Positions 25,606-38,818 of a DNA stretch of 64,000 nt are shown here, piece after piece. The position numbers and the translations under genes were made by a program. Origin of the DNA: Glandiceps talaboti (lineage: Eukaryota > Hemichordata > Enteropneusta > Spengelidae); assembly GCF_964340395.1 (NCBI RefSeq), contig NC_135554.1:8474475-8538474 (forward strand). The letters run 5' to 3'. Numbering within the stretch: the first letter of the stretch is position 1; every line of letters begins with the position of its first letter. The notes beneath the pieces are model-generated. The model did no database searches. It was not told where the DNA came from and saw only the letters and a program-made list of their open reading frames with translations.

Positions 25606-28600
25606 CTATTTTGATGGTTTCAATGCATAGAAGACATCATCCTGGCTGACATTAAGACGTATTCTCTGGTGCATATCATTACGACCACTCTCCACCAGTA
25701 TCAGTTTACTATTACCAAGTCTGGCACATACACAGGCTACTTCAGATGTTGTTGGAGGCTGGACACCTGTTTATGGGAATGTGATAGGAGAAATGGCAAT
25801 TTTGTTAATACTTTAATGACGTCATTGATGATGAAACTGATCTATCCATTAGAGTTTATATTTTATATGTACACTACAGTACTATACAATATCACAAACG
25901 AAGATGATGACACTCCTATGTAGTTGTTATTTGGTAAGTGTGTGTGTGTGTGTGTGTGTGAGTGTGTCTGTGTGTGTCTGTGTTTGTCTGAGGGTGTGTG
26001 TTTATGTCTATATGAATGATGAATGAGTGTGTGTGTGTGTGTTTTATATATACATTGAAAACTAAAGAAATTGAGACATTCAAAATTCTGCAACTAATCA
26101 AAGGATTTCAAAAATTAGAAATCAGACTCACCTTCCAGTCGACATAGGGAGAAATGTTGTTTCAGTACCTGATGTAAAAGAAATATCAAACATTATACAT
26201 ATTGATTCAAACAAAAACAATGCAAAGAAGAAATTGCATTTTTTTTTGACAGATACAAAGCTCCATGAACATGTTATCAAGTGTATGTGAGAGGCTGAGA
26301 AATAAAATTTTGCATCTGTTCATTTATAACAAAATCACAAAGATATCCAACAGAAAACTTATACTGGGTAATTGTCTCCTCTGTATTGTATTAATGATAA
26401 CAAAAACAAATGTAACAAAATACAGAGCAGACACTGTAGGAATGTTTGTGTGTTATCTTTATTGTGTCTACAGAGCAGACACTGTAGGAATGTTTGTGTG
26501 TTACCTTTATTGTGTCTACAGAGCAGACACTGTAGGAATGTTTGTGTGTTACCTTTATTATGTCTACAGAGCAGACACTGTGTAAGAGATGTTTGTGTGA
26601 TATCTTTATTGTGTCTACAGAGCAGACACTGTGTAAGGGATGTTTGTGTGTTATCTTTATTGTGTCTACAGAGCAGACACTGTGTAGTGATGTTTGTGTG
26701 TTATCTTTATTGTGTCTACAGAGCAGACACTGTGTAAGAGATGTTTGTGTGATATCTTTATTGTGTCTATCTCTCAATATAAAACCTTGTAATCAGTCTC
26801 ACTGATCTTGATTCATCATTTTATGGCATTTGCAAGCTAAGACAAAATCTTCCGTAAAGTGTAGCATAGTTTCTGCATGGTTAAATCAAACAGAGCCAGT
26901 GAACATCAGTGTGAAATGTGCAGTAAAACTGAACACAAAAAGTGTGTAATTACATTAAGTACATATATTGACGACAAACCAAGTACTTATAGGGTCAACT
27001 GTGGTGAGCTAGGTAGTCAGTTTATTTCCACACATGATCATTTTTACCTTTGAAAAGGGTGCTTCTTCCAGACCAGATTGTCTGAACTCTGATACTATGG
27101 CTCTGAGAAACAGCTGCTCTTGAAGAGATCCCTCTCTGAAAAAAATTATATTATAATTAGAAATCACACTTTATAAACTGTTTCTTAAAATTCCCCCATT
27201 TTGTGGTGCTATATTGATAACTCTGAGTGATTATATATACTGGTACTGTACATTATATATATTTATATTATAGCATTACCAATTCCAGTGAATTTTGTGA
27301 CGTCATCGCTGTACATTATTACTGATAATGTACTCCGTTATTGGGCATCACGGCCCCTGAACGAGCATAACAATACAAGCTTATTTGTTCTGTTTCTTCA
27401 TACGACTCGGTATTTTTTTCGAAATGTATGTTGTTACTTATGATTGTCATTTCCACTGTTTAAAAATACAACGCATTCATGAAACAAATTTGTGTTCACA
27501 GCAGTTCATTGAAGTGTATATGTGTGTACGTGTACGTATGTGTGTCGCTATGATTAGTATTCAGCTTCCGGGCCGAACATGGCAGACGATGTTCAGCGCT
27601 GTGTATATTATACGTTGTTTTGCGTTTCTCGGTCTACAAATTCACCGGAATTGGCAAAACTATAAAATAATAACAATAATGTACGCCCTCCCAGTCCATA
27701 ATGGACTCAAGCAAACTTTGCACTCCATAATGGGCTCGGCTGTCGCCTCGCCCATTATGTCGTTCAAAGTTTGCTTTCGTCCATTATGGGCTGGGAGGGC
27801 GTACATTATTGTTTAAATAATATATATATATATGTGTATATATACATACACTAACAACTCGATCATCGGGTTGAATAGTTCCAAGCTGGACTTACATCCA
27901 ATCTCAAGAGAAATTTTTTTTTAATGTTTTGACAAACACATCTTTTTCAAGCTGTCCATAAACACCGCCAAAAGAGCTGTGTTACCTATCACGTGTCAGG
28001 AATATTATGGACTAATTGACAGGGCTATATTGCTCCCTTGCTATCATGTCACTGTGAAGCTGTTGAGGCTTTTCCAGTCATGGTCTAAACTTATAATAAG
28101 ACTGGGAAAGCCGTGAATAATATTAGAAGGATACCATGGAAACCAAAGCCCTATTGAAAGAAATACACCATCTACAAGGTTCATTTTAGCTTGATGATCA
28201 GTCTCACCTCATAGCTACAATCTTGGGTGATGAAAACATTTCTTGGATAGCTGTTTCTACATGGTTGATATCTACTAAACCTGGTATCTTACAGTTCTTG
28301 ACTGAATACTCAGCAATCTCAGTAGCTCTCCGACAAATATCCAGGGCCCTTCTTGCATCACCAGACACAGCCGCCACCTAGAGGGACAAGTTACATTTTC
28401 TTTGGTGTTTTGTTTGAGAATTTGTGAGAGCACTTGTCACTGAGTTACATGTAAAAGTAGTACATCATTAAAAATAGTCATACATTCTCAATGAAAATCA
28501 ATATCATACTTTGTCCCAACATATGCACATTCACTTGACATGTAATAAAAATACAAAACCTACAATGAGGGAATTTGCGACCTCGAATTTGAAAGTTATC

Positions 28601-31600
28601 CCCCTCCTCACATGGGCCAGACTACAATCCAATCCTCATATGCACACATCTATATTGGGGGACAGTAATATCACTGAAAGGGTTACAAGCTGAGTTTACA
28701 TGTGTTTAGGCATAGTTTTTACTGCATGTTTAGAAGGACTTGCATTATTTCACCCACTGAAGCACATTTAACCATCACTTGTAATTGACTGAACTCAAAC
28801 CTGGTATTAAGATATAACCCACAATCGATCCAATGACATAATTTACTATACATGTACGTATCAAAAAATGTTAAGGAAATTCCTACTACGCAATCAACTG
28901 TTCTAACAATGCCAGAAGACAATTATAATTTAATAGAACATTATACTGGAATATGGTTTTATTTAATTTTAATTTATTATTAATTTTAATTTTGGTATTT
29001 TCACTATTAAAGTAAAAAGCTGATCAACTCAGCTTGCGCCACTTAATTCATATTTTTTGTCTTCTTCAAATATTCTATCATATGATAATAATTTTAAAAA
29101 ATAGCGCAAATATTGCGTTGCCGCACAACTTCATGTTCAGGGCAATGATAGATATATAATTTTTTGAAGATTTAAAGTTGTAACCAAAACAAAATTTTCA
29201 TACCTAATTTCCATCATCATAATCCAGCCATCCTATGTTGGAAGTGTACAAGACAAGTATAGCAACATCCTAATCAAACTTTAAAGGGATGTGTCTACAA
29301 GATTTTGTACTTCTTTATTTTTTAAAATCAATTTGGAACCAAGTCATACCAATGTAACAGGTTTATCTTTCTTGGTTGTCTTATTATATGCATTTCCATT
29401 AAATTTCAGCCCAATCTGCTAAGTGGTTTTGGAATGATAGATTTTTAAGCAAAAAGACACATTTTCAGCCCTAATTTGCATATCACTGATGGAATCATCC
29501 CGTCATGAACAAATCTTACTTTACACCCCCTTAAGAATGTTCCCACCAAATTTCGCACCAATCTGCCCAGTAGTTTCTGAGTTTAAGTTTTTTGACCAAA
29601 AATCACATTTTTTGACCCAAAACCAACATCCCTGATGCAATCACTTTCATTTGAACAATTTCCCAACTAGACACCAGAAGTAACATGACCACCAAATATC
29701 AAAGCAATCGGTCCAGCAGTTTTTGACTTTAAGTTGTTTACACACATACACACACACGCACAGACAGACAGACACTTTGCCATGCCTATAGCACTACTGA
29801 ACCTTTCAGTTCAGTTGTGCTAATCAAATTATACGTACAAAACTACATAACTATTTCACCTGTAAAAACTAATTTACTCTCCAGGTCAATACACAGGGAT
29901 ATGTCTGTCACTGAAAATTTACAAGATTGTGACAACAGAGTCAACATGACCATTATATTAAAGTTTGAGACAGCAAGGCCTTGCCACAGTACAATGTGGA
30001 ATAATAAAACGTTCATGAAATATAGTTTACCTTTCTAGCTGCAAATAGTACAGCGTCATCATCAAAAGCATTAATATCTCGTGTCCTTGACAACACTATG
30101 GCCTGTAACTGGTTGTATGTGTATGGCTGGAATGTCATTCTGGTCAGACCCTGAAAAATATTTGTTTAAATTCTATCAAAAAGGTGTCAACAGAAAAAAG
30201 CAAAACAAAAGAAAATGACCAGATATCCAGTTTGATACCAATGGCTAGTACTACTAACTGGTATTACATCTCAGTAAATGAGTCATACCAATGCATCATT
30301 CTGATTGGACAAGAGCTCATACAAATACTGCTATACCAGATCTAAACTTTATTTATTTATTTATTTATTTATAAATCAACATCTGACAGGCACAAAGTGC
30401 CTCCTCTAACGAGCTGATAAACAAAAAATACATGAAAACATGATACATAACATAAACACAGTCATATACACTACACTACGAGGATACAAAAACAATCAAG
30501 TAAATCACTGTTAAAAATCATTATTCTAATGTAATGGGCACATAATTATGTAATTGGTTTCTTTTGCATTATAAGTTGGTCTGACGATTTAATACTTCCA
30601 CACACAATCTTGTGAGTCACTAGCCACCATTCAGACCTTCTTTACATGTAAAGCAAAATAGTCGAAATGTGAAGTTTCAGTTGCAAAAAGAACTTGGGTA
30701 CAATAAGACTTCATGCAGCACTTACTTTCGGCACTTGCCAATAATGCCTAAATGTTGTTTATACCTACACCATTGGATACTCTGTCCATAATCACTCTCT
30801 CTGATAATTCCATAGTGTTAACAATGATATCTCTAACTGGTGTTAACTTACCAGTCTACTGGATACCCTGTTCCTTATCAATCTCTGGTAAATCCATGGT
30901 GTTAGCTAGAGTACTACTACTAACTAGTGATAACTTACCAGTCTACTGGATACCCTGTCCCTTTATCAATCTCTGGTAAATCCATGGTGTTAGCTAGAGT
31001 ACTACTACTAACTAGTGATAACTTACCAGTCTACTGGATACCCTGTTCATCATCATTCTCTCTGGTAAATCCATGGTGTTAGCTATAGCCAGGACAACTA
31101 ATTTGGCATGAGGTCTTGTTGGCCAGTCAAAGATATTATACATCACGTTCTGTTTCCTTGTCCACAGCAAGTCAAGCTGAAATGACAATTGTTTAGTGAC
31201 TATACTGTTTGATGTACTAAATACAATGTACTGTGTGTAACCAATAACCACAACACAACTTTTCAATGCTGATGAGAAATGGGTGCTTACACTTAACATG
31301 ATGTAGGCTTGGTGTTTCACTCATGGGACATTATGTTTTTTGGCACAAAGATAGACATATTTCAAGTCTAGACTAACAATAACAGAGACACAATAAACAC
31401 AGCAGGATCGCTTTTCCTTTGAAACCATTGCTATTCTTTCACAGTGCAGTAAAAACAGGTTCCTTTAAAACATGTACTTTATGATTTTAATGGCTGCGAT
31501 TGTTTATTTTCTAAATGACAATCAACACATCAACTTGACTACTTTTACATCCCCACTGTGCATGGCACCTATGTAATTGTTTCTTTAGCATTTAGAAGTT

Positions 31601-34600
31601 GTCTGAGGGTGTGTAATAAATGTCATGTCACCAGAGTGAAACACCAAACCAACATCATTTTAGCTGTATTTTGGATTTGTAATCAATAATAATGAAATAA
31701 CTTTATTTTGTCTTTCAATTGAATAGACAATGGGAAACAATATACAATGACTCATCACAAGCAAAAACTACAAATATGTCTCGAGATTGTTCTTGTACAT
31801 TTCTATGTAACAGAAGGAACCTGTACAGTAAATTACGGCTGTGAACTTTGAAGTGAACGAATCAGGTTGCTTAACATAATGCCAATTTATAGTTATCATG
31901 TTTAGTCTAACAGGCAGGGGCATCCTTGTCATACACAGAGTGAAGCCTTTAGGTAAGGATACTTACCTCATCAACTAATAATACAACAGTTTCTCTCCTG
32001 GGAGCTGGTGTGTTGAATCTTTTCTCCAGTAAATTGCTTGCATGTTCTGGGGTTGCTTTTTGTCCTGTGAGTTGCTGTGGAAAAAGAAATTGTATCAAAT
32101 TGGTTTCTTCGTATCTTTAGTTTATGGAACTAACTTTTAGAGAAACGTCCTACTGAGACTATAATTAAACCAATATCCATTCAATAGCTTATCACTATAG
32201 TATCAACATGTTGCGACAATAGTTTTAGTTTGTGTCTATCTTAGTAAATGAAAGCCTCAATTACCAGAGTAATATATATATATATATATATAACATCTTT
32301 TTAATGTAAGTGACTAAGATAGTAATATTTGTCTTTCCCATTATGATGTCTAAGTTTCCAAAATCAAGGAAAATACTAACTTCCACCTCACCTTGTGTAT
32401 TTGTACAAAAGCTTGATGTGGATCTGTCATTTTCATTCCATTTATTTCCAGGAAGTGAAAAGTTGGTATGTCTCCTCTATTCCTGGATTTCCTTAGACAC
32501 CTCATCACTTCATGTACAGTCGCCGTTTTACCAGTTCCTGGCACACCAGATATGTACATACACCTAACACAAATAAATTTAATTCAAATATCAATACACT
32601 CAATACAGCAAAAACATTTCCTTTGTGGTTTTTCCTCTCGTTTATATTTTGATACAGTGGCAATGTTATATATCAGTAACTGTAATAATATATCATAACC
32701 ATTGGGCAGAAGTGCCAATGTGATGTACATATGCTTGCAGTATTCTTTGCAGTCGTACCTTTCAAGTGTATGTGCAACACAAAACACTGTGAGTTCAAGT
32801 GCAAATCATGCAAGTATTGATGCATCATGGGATTATGTAATGTTCCATCTGAAACCTTGCTAATTTGTTAGCATGTAATTTTGTGTACATCATAGAAAGT
32901 TTGTGCACTTATTTACACATAGGTACATATCATTAATGTAATCATATTTCCAGTTTTGCAATACGGTGCAAATACCAAAAGTATGTGCGTGAACTGATTG
33001 CAAGTGATAATTGTTACATAATTTTATAGGTTACTGTAACAGTACCTTTGGAGTATAGGACAAATCACTGTTATCTGTGGTATATGGCGCCCTCATTTTG
33101 TCTTTATTCTATACTTTTGTTTTTATTTATTTATGGTGTCCTCATTTTGTCTTTGACGCTTGTTTTATACCATTTGTTTTTAGTTCGTAATTATGTATCT
33201 GCATTCCTTTGACTGGTATAAAGTATGGCAACAATATTGGAATGCAACAAAATGAATTGTACAAATTAAAGACAGGTACAATTGATTCTGTCGTAGGGTT
33301 TTTTGGCATAACGTTCTTTATGCAATTTCTTACTTTAGTTTGAGGTTGCGAGGAATTTCTTGATATTTTTTTTTTGTAATTGGGGATGGTGGTTATCTAT
33401 ACATTGCTGTGTAGAGTAAAAGTGAAATGTGTTGAAGGTCTAAATACCATGACTACAACTGTTACCTCACAATGTATATGATAATATCAAAGTATTTACC
33501 CGCCAGTTCCATCCAAGACTTTACTTTCCACAAACCCATAGATATCAGCAAACTCTTCTTCCCTACAAGGTAAAGTTTCAGGTACGGCAGAAACATGCAG
33601 TTTAGCTCTGGCTGCTTCTAATGGACTCTTTGGCAGCTGATATGGTTTCCTTCTCGCTGGAATACTTGGTGTCATTGCCTCTCTCTTTGGTGTTTTCTTT
33701 ACTTTTGGTGTTACCATGGTACTCTGTTGGTTTTAAAAAATACAGTATCCCTCCTTATCATGTCCATGAATTTTCAGTTACATAATTAACATATTTTTTT
33801 CTAACAATTGGTTACTTGCGCTATAATCAGTGATTTGTTCAGGGTGAAACATACAATTTTTTTAAAAGTAAAATGGACCAAAATTCCTCACCAAAATTAT
33901 GACATAATGTCTGAAAATATTCATTACTGTTATACTAACAAAACTTTCCGTTACTGGGGGGTGGGGGTGGGGGGTTTATTTCAAAAGTTGTCATTATTCA
34001 TCATAACCTCATATAATGATATAACAGTCAATCTTACCTTTCTTCTTTGAGACTTTCTACTTTGAGAGGTTTTAACGGATGAACTTCTCCGTGTTGACTT
34101 TGGTGTTTTTACTATCTCAAAATCAGAGTCATTGTCATCGTTGACATCATCATCTTCATCATCATCATCATCCTCCGCTTCATCTGGTCGATAATCATCA
34201 TCATAATCATCATCACCACTATCATAGTCAACCTCTTTGTAGTTCATCTTAGATGGTGTTTTCCTTAATGAAGTCCTCACGTTTTTTGTACTATGACTTG
34301 ATTTATATTCCAAGTTATCTTTCTTCACTTGCTTCGTTGGAGAAAGTTTCACTGAGAAATCACCAATGTCAATTGTTTGATTGCTTAGTGTAACCCTTCT
34401 CTTTGATTTGAGATTTGTGTACGATTTTGTGTTCTTTGAAGAAGTTGAATTTGTTGATTTAACCGAGACAAAATCTAGATTTTCAGAAATACCATTTGAT
34501 CGTATTAATTTAGTACCAAAACTCAACGATTTTCTTGTGACTCTCTTATCAACCTTTTTTTCTGATTTTGACAGCACTTCGTCAGATTTCCGTACTGTCC

Positions 34601-37600
34601 TTTTATTTGGAGCAGTGGCTGGACACTTGGGTTCCCTTCGTTTGGATGGTTTGACGGAAGGTGTCTGATCAATGACAGAACCTGATCGATGTCTCTTTAG
34701 CTTCACACAAATATCACCAATCTCACTACGACTTGCCTTTCGTTTACTTTGTGGCATCGATGTCCATTTCATATTATTCTCACTTTCTACAGATTCCCCA
34801 CTGTACACTGAAGTCCTGTCAGAAACACTATCATCATCATCAAATGCATCATCATCATCATCGTCGTCGTCATCCTCAAGAAAGTCCAGTACAAATTTAT
34901 CCTTGATAAGTCCTCTTCTTGATGGTGATACAAGGATCCCTATCGGTTAAAAAAAGAAGATTGGTGCAAAATAACATACATTTGTAAAGACTATCAGAAA
35001 CTAATTCAAAAAACATAGCAACTGACTTAGCAGTGACAAATTAAAGAAAGACACTTTGTACCAATTATATGTGTCACAGTTGTATTTATCTTAATCACGT
35101 AACTGTGTCTGCTTTTACTGCGCCTGTTTTTACTGTTTCTGTTTCGTTTATAGTGTGCAGATGTCCTTTTGTGCTTTGTTTTTGTGACTTACCCTACCAT
35201 GTTCCTTTGTAAATATTCATTTCAATATCTATGTTCATTCATCATGTCACCTGGACTCATCTGCTAACTATATAATATATACTCTTCATCCAATAACACC
35301 TGTTTTCAAATTCTAACATCCAATCACTTCCTTCCTTCTACATATCTTTCATCACATGATCTTTCCTTCAAAAGTATGCGCGGCAGGCTAGTTAATGCAG
35401 AAGTGCAGATGTGGCCAGCTACACAAGACGTGTAACTTTTGTGTGTAAAATTGCAACTTAGTCCATACTTTATCTCAGTCTCCAGTTATTTTGTTATTTG
35501 TATCTTACCTTTACTTTTATGTTATCTTATAGTATTTATTATAGTTAAGGCAGAAGTGCAGGCATGGCCAGAACGACTACACAAGACTAGTGTTACTTTT
35601 GTGTGTACAATTGCAGTTGCAGAATAAAGGTACGGTCAACTAAAAGTTCTCACACTTATCGTTTTTGGTGCAACCATGACATAAGTTTTACCAAAGGTCC
35701 TGAATTTCAGCAACAAAAAATAATTTTCACATACATGTAGACACACATTTGTGGGGTCAGGCAGCATCAGTGACTTTTCTAATGCTGCCACAGAGGGCAT
35801 GTTTCAATTTTTTTTTTTGGCACTATTGCAGAAATATACAAATGTAGGTCTAAATTACAATGAACATAGCAATAAAGTGAATGGAGAACTCAAGTAGATT
35901 TACCTTCAAAATGCACTGTGTTTTTGCTTTTAAGTTTTAAGTTCCAGGATGCATGGTTATGGGGTGGGGAGGGGACTGATAAAACTTGCATAGATGTCCA
36001 TACTAGTGAATATAATTTTGGCAAGAAACATCTGTAAATTACCTAAGGAAATCAGATAGATATTATCTATTTACCAACCATAACAAAAATATAGTACCTA
36101 TCAACCTCGATAAAAACAAATTTATATATGTGTACAGGTTCCCTTCCAGAGCAGAGTACATTCTAGCAACATCTCAGTTATCACATACATACAGTCAAAA
36201 TTGTCCATTCAGATTTCATAAATGCATCATTTTCTGTCTAAATATATATATATATACTTTTATTTCAATTACATTAAAGTCTTACCTGGAGACTTGACTT
36301 CTGTCCTTCCCTTCGTTTTATTTTTCGTTTTATTTTTCATTTCCTCTACATTTCCTTTTCCAGGTGTCTTCGTCATTTCATTTCTTCTTTTAGGAGTTTT
36401 ACCATCCTTTATTTTGGTGACATTGCTGGGCGTTTTCTGTTTGGAATACTGACTATCAGCAATTCTTGCAGGTGTTCTAGATTGCCTTTGATTTCCATTC
36501 ACATTTCTAGACTTGGACAGCCTTAAATTCATGTATCTTTTGTCCAGCAAGTCACTTTCTAAGGGTACAAACTTATCTCCATTGAAAGCTTGTCTGGCAT
36601 AAAATGTTCTGATGCCATTGTCTGTTAGAATGTCTGGAAGTGGATGATTCTCTGGTAAGTGGATTACCTTGAGGAACATGTAAGAAAGAAGTTAAGCAAA
36701 GTCATTGACAATCATTTTTTAATCAAGTCCAACCCTTCTCTTTGATTTGAGATTTCTATAAGATTTTCGGTCCTCTTTTAATTTGAATTTGTTGTTTTAT
36801 TATTAACTCTCATTCTGACTAATCCAAAGCCATTATCTTTTATTAAAAGGACTTTACCCGAAGAGAATTAATGCAAAATCTAGGTTTCAGCAACATCATT
36901 TGATCTTGCTAATTTAGTACCAAAACTCATCAAATTCTTTGTGGTGGTGGTGGTGGTGATGGTAGTGGTAGTAGTTACAAATGTATGTTGGTTGTAGTGG
37001 TGATGGCAGTGGTGGTGGTGGTGGTGGTTATGGTAATGGTGGTAGTTATGGTGGTTGTAGTGGTGGTGGTGGTGGTGGTGGTGGTTATGGTGACAGTAGT
37101 GGTGGTGGTTAATTTGAGATTAGATTCTTAAACCTACATGTCAATTCTTACCTTGCATTTAAATCTGATGGTCTCAATGTCAATCTCTCTGTTCTCCAAG
37201 TCTAATCTCTTAGTGTATAGATAAATTTCCCTGTGATCCTGATTTTTGGCACGTTTTGATTTAGGCAGTTCATCATTTCTCACATACCATTGCACAATAG
37301 CTCTCTTACTGTCTTCACTTTCTCCTGTACAACAACAACAAAAATATGACGTGTAAGTTGTGTTCATTAACATTAACACCCAACAACAAAAATAGATATG
37401 TTGATCTCCCATGAACATAATCTAATATACACAGTGCTTTTATTAAAGCTGCACTGTCACTCAAACATTTTTTGAAATTGTTTTATTAGATATAATGACT
37501 TAAAGAAATATTGTACACCTCAAAAAGTAATAAATCACCCACGTTTAAATGTTTAAATGAACTTCTCTGAGTGGTTTGTATATTTCAGATGCTTACTAAT

Positions 37601-38818
37601 ACTACTGCACCATTCAGTATGCAGCTATTGTATATTCGATGGTAGTTTGAAAGATCTAGTCATTGATTCACTTACAGTATATACAACCACTCATTATTCC
37701 ACTCATTGTGTAGCATATTACATAAGTGAAAACAACAATGGATCATTCACACTACTTCAGTGGTGAAATGAACAAGTTTACAAACATACCAGTATCATAT
37801 AGATCTCTAATTTGTGCAATAAAACTATTATCTTGACTGTTGGAACTAACATCATCTGAGTTATCAATGCAAACATAATCTTCTTTGTGAAACTGTTCCT
37901 TGGTCCCATGACTTCCTTTCAGTATGAAAGATCTGTTGGGAAAAAATGCAATGTTACAACAAACTACTACTAGTATACCATTTGCTGATAGCGTGAAATT
38001 ATTTAATTCTGCGATCAATTCCATAATATTATATTGCACTTGGTGTCAATATATTGAAAACGCTAGCACTCTACATTCAATAATAACTTTAATTTAAACT
38101 CGAGTACCCAGGGAAACTCTACAGTGTTCAGTAGGGTCAAAGTTAGCATCATATGGATTTGATTGATATGATAATTTGCTCATCCCATGAGCAAATTTCT
38201 AAATTTAATGTCAGGAATGAACAAAACAAATTAATTATAATTATTACAGGATTCCATGAGATGCAATGAGATTGGCAACATTCACATACAATGATACATT
38301 TGTCGATATTCATTTAATCATTCAGTGTGTGTGTGTGTGTGGGGGGGGGGGGGTCTACGACCTCCACTGTCTATGGATATTATGAATTCACAGGAATACA
38401 ACATACTGACATTTATGACAACTTCATCCATCAGTTTGCCCCGGTCGTTAATAAACTGTACTAGTCCTGCTTGCAGACTGATTAAAAGCGTGCACCGTCT
38501 GCAAACACGACTAAGTCCGGGGACTAAGTCTCTACACATTCATTTGTCATGTTACACATATGCTAGACAGAAGCAAGAAGAAGAAAAAAACTTGCAGGTC
38601 AAGCTATTTGAACTTTCTGAAAACGTAATGCATTTACTTTTATCAAATTTTATACTACCTATAAATATGGTGTAGTTTGACATACAACTTTACATTTAAA
38701 TCACCTACTCGAAATGGTGGACATGGTCTTTTCGTCTGTCTTTTGAACGTTTCCAGTCTCCGAACCACTCAGCAGTGAACGTTTCTTCACTACGAAAGTA
38801 TCTGCTCTTCTTTGACAT
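25606..38818 (-). CDS. ORC1: ORC1, origin recognition complex subunit 1 (complete)
   Basis: ORC1 is the AAA+ subunit of the nuclear origin recognition complex that loads MCM2-7. Exons in transcript order: 38709-38818, 37790-37932, 37152-37324, 36286-36667, 34038-34939, 33500-33723, 32392-32563, 31967-32074, 31027-31176, 30031-30150, 28208-28377, 27048-27135, 26132-26168, 25606-25766. The sum is 2940 nt, i.e. 979 residues plus TAG, all phases consistent (human is 861). BAH domain at about residues 40-165; disordered basic/acidic linker at about 200-600 ([20 protein letters not shown]); AAA+ from about 610 with Walker A GVPGTGKT (about 651-658), Walker B VVLLVDE (ends 738), sensor 1 [25 protein letters not shown]; winged helix to [15 protein letters not shown]. 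The start is MSKKSRYF at 38818-38816; an in-frame ATG further upstream would add a hydrophobic non-family leader. The gene is convergent with BIRC6 and divergent from PRPF38A. Confidence 0.97.
26423..26768. repeat. 48-51-bp minisatellite, 7 copies
   Basis: Starts of CAGAGCAGACACTG fall at 26423, 26471, 26519, 26567, 26618, 26669 and 26719, giving periods of 48 bp (first copies) and 50-51 bp (later ones). It lies in the ORC1 intron between exons 26132-26168 and 27048-27135. Because most periods are multiples of three, several frames on both strands stay open, but no gene is implied. Confidence 0.95.
27672..27813. mobile_element. Short foldback element F2
   Basis: Left arm AACAATAATGTACGCCCTCC ... 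AGCAAACTTTG is nearly perfectly complementary to right arm CAAAGTTTGCTT ... GGAGGGCGTACATTATTGTT, with a short spacer near 27740 that itself contains CATAATGGGC/GCCCATTATG. About 142 bp, GC-richer than its surroundings, in an ORC1 intron. Confidence 0.85.
29285..29815. repeat. Diverged dispersed repeat with three internal related segments
   Basis: Three segments about 120-150 bp apart share the pattern ACCAAATTTCGCACCAATCT / GGTCCAGCAGTTTTTGA ('CAATCTGCCCAGTAGTTT' type), ending in an AC-rich and CAGACAGACAGACA tail. This is the appearance of an old retroelement 3' region. It lies in the ORC1 intron between exons 28208-28377 and 30031-30150. A related CAGACAGACAGACAC tail occurs at 25318-25345. 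Confidence 0.5.
30756..31019 (-). repeat. Tandem copies of the 3' end of an ORC1 exon with its splice donor
   Basis: Immediately downstream (transcript sense) of exon 31027-31176, an 87-88-bp segment comprising the last 55 bp or so of that exon (GCTAACACCATGGATTTACC ... CCAGTAGACTG) plus the donor GTAAGTTA is repeated. Two close copies have donors at 30931-30938 and 30844-30851, and a more decayed copy covers about 30760-30822. The copies carry small indels, so their reading frame is shifted relative to the real exon (ending ...GTGYPVDW then stop). Confidence 0.9.
31288..31668. mobile_element. M1 MITE copy B
   Basis: Reverse-oriented relative of the element at 10068-10468, with ends CTTGGTGTTTCACTC (near 31308) and GAGTGAAACACCAAACC (near 31634). 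The interior is complementary to copy A, for example ATTGCTATTCTTTCACAGTG against CACTGTGAAAGAATAGCAAT. It sits in the ORC1 intron between exons 31027-31176 and 31967-32074. Confidence 0.85.
32392..32563 (-). CDS. ORC1: ORC1 Walker A exon
   Basis: A 172-nt exon reading [19 protein letters not shown] and then [21 protein letters not shown], the nucleotide-binding P-loop and following strand of the AAA+ fold. It joins the previous exon in phase 2 (GTGG|C) and the Walker B exon 31967-32074 in phase 0. Confidence 0.97.
35389..35622. repeat. Direct repeat pair, about 75 bp, 158 bp apart
   Basis: The segments at about 35389-35465 and 35547-35622 share GCAGAAGTGCAG, ATGGCCAG/GTGGCCAG, CTACACAAGAC and TTACTTTTGTGTGTAAAATTGCA-type sequence. 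They lie in the ORC1 intron between exons 34038-34939 and 36286-36667. Confidence 0.8.
36728..36943 (-). pseudogene. Decayed intronic duplicate of part of the large ORC1 exon
   Basis: The segment copies the part of ORC1 exon 34038-34939 lying at about 34388-34536. Shared on the + strand: AACCCTTCTCTTTGATTTGAG at both ends, then AATTTGAATTTGTTG-like, AAAATCTAG, CATTTGAT, and TAATTTAGTACCAAAACTCA. The copy has insertions, is in the intron one exon upstream (between 36286-36667 and 37152-37324), lacks splice sites that would use it and is frame-disrupted. It runs into a GGT-rich repeat at 36942. Confidence 0.85.
36942..37111. repeat. (GGT)n-like trinucleotide tract
   Basis: About 170 bp of GTG/GGT/AGT triplets (GTGGTGGTGGTGATGGTAGT and so on), degenerate. 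It abuts the duplicated ORC1 exon fragment on one side and ends about 40 bp from the ORC1 exon at 37152. Confidence 0.9.

Noticed and set aside
27385-27816. 143-codon + strand frame
   Set aside because: Its second half is the foldback F2 and the first half has no homology or splice context; it lies in an ORC1 intron on the opposite strand.
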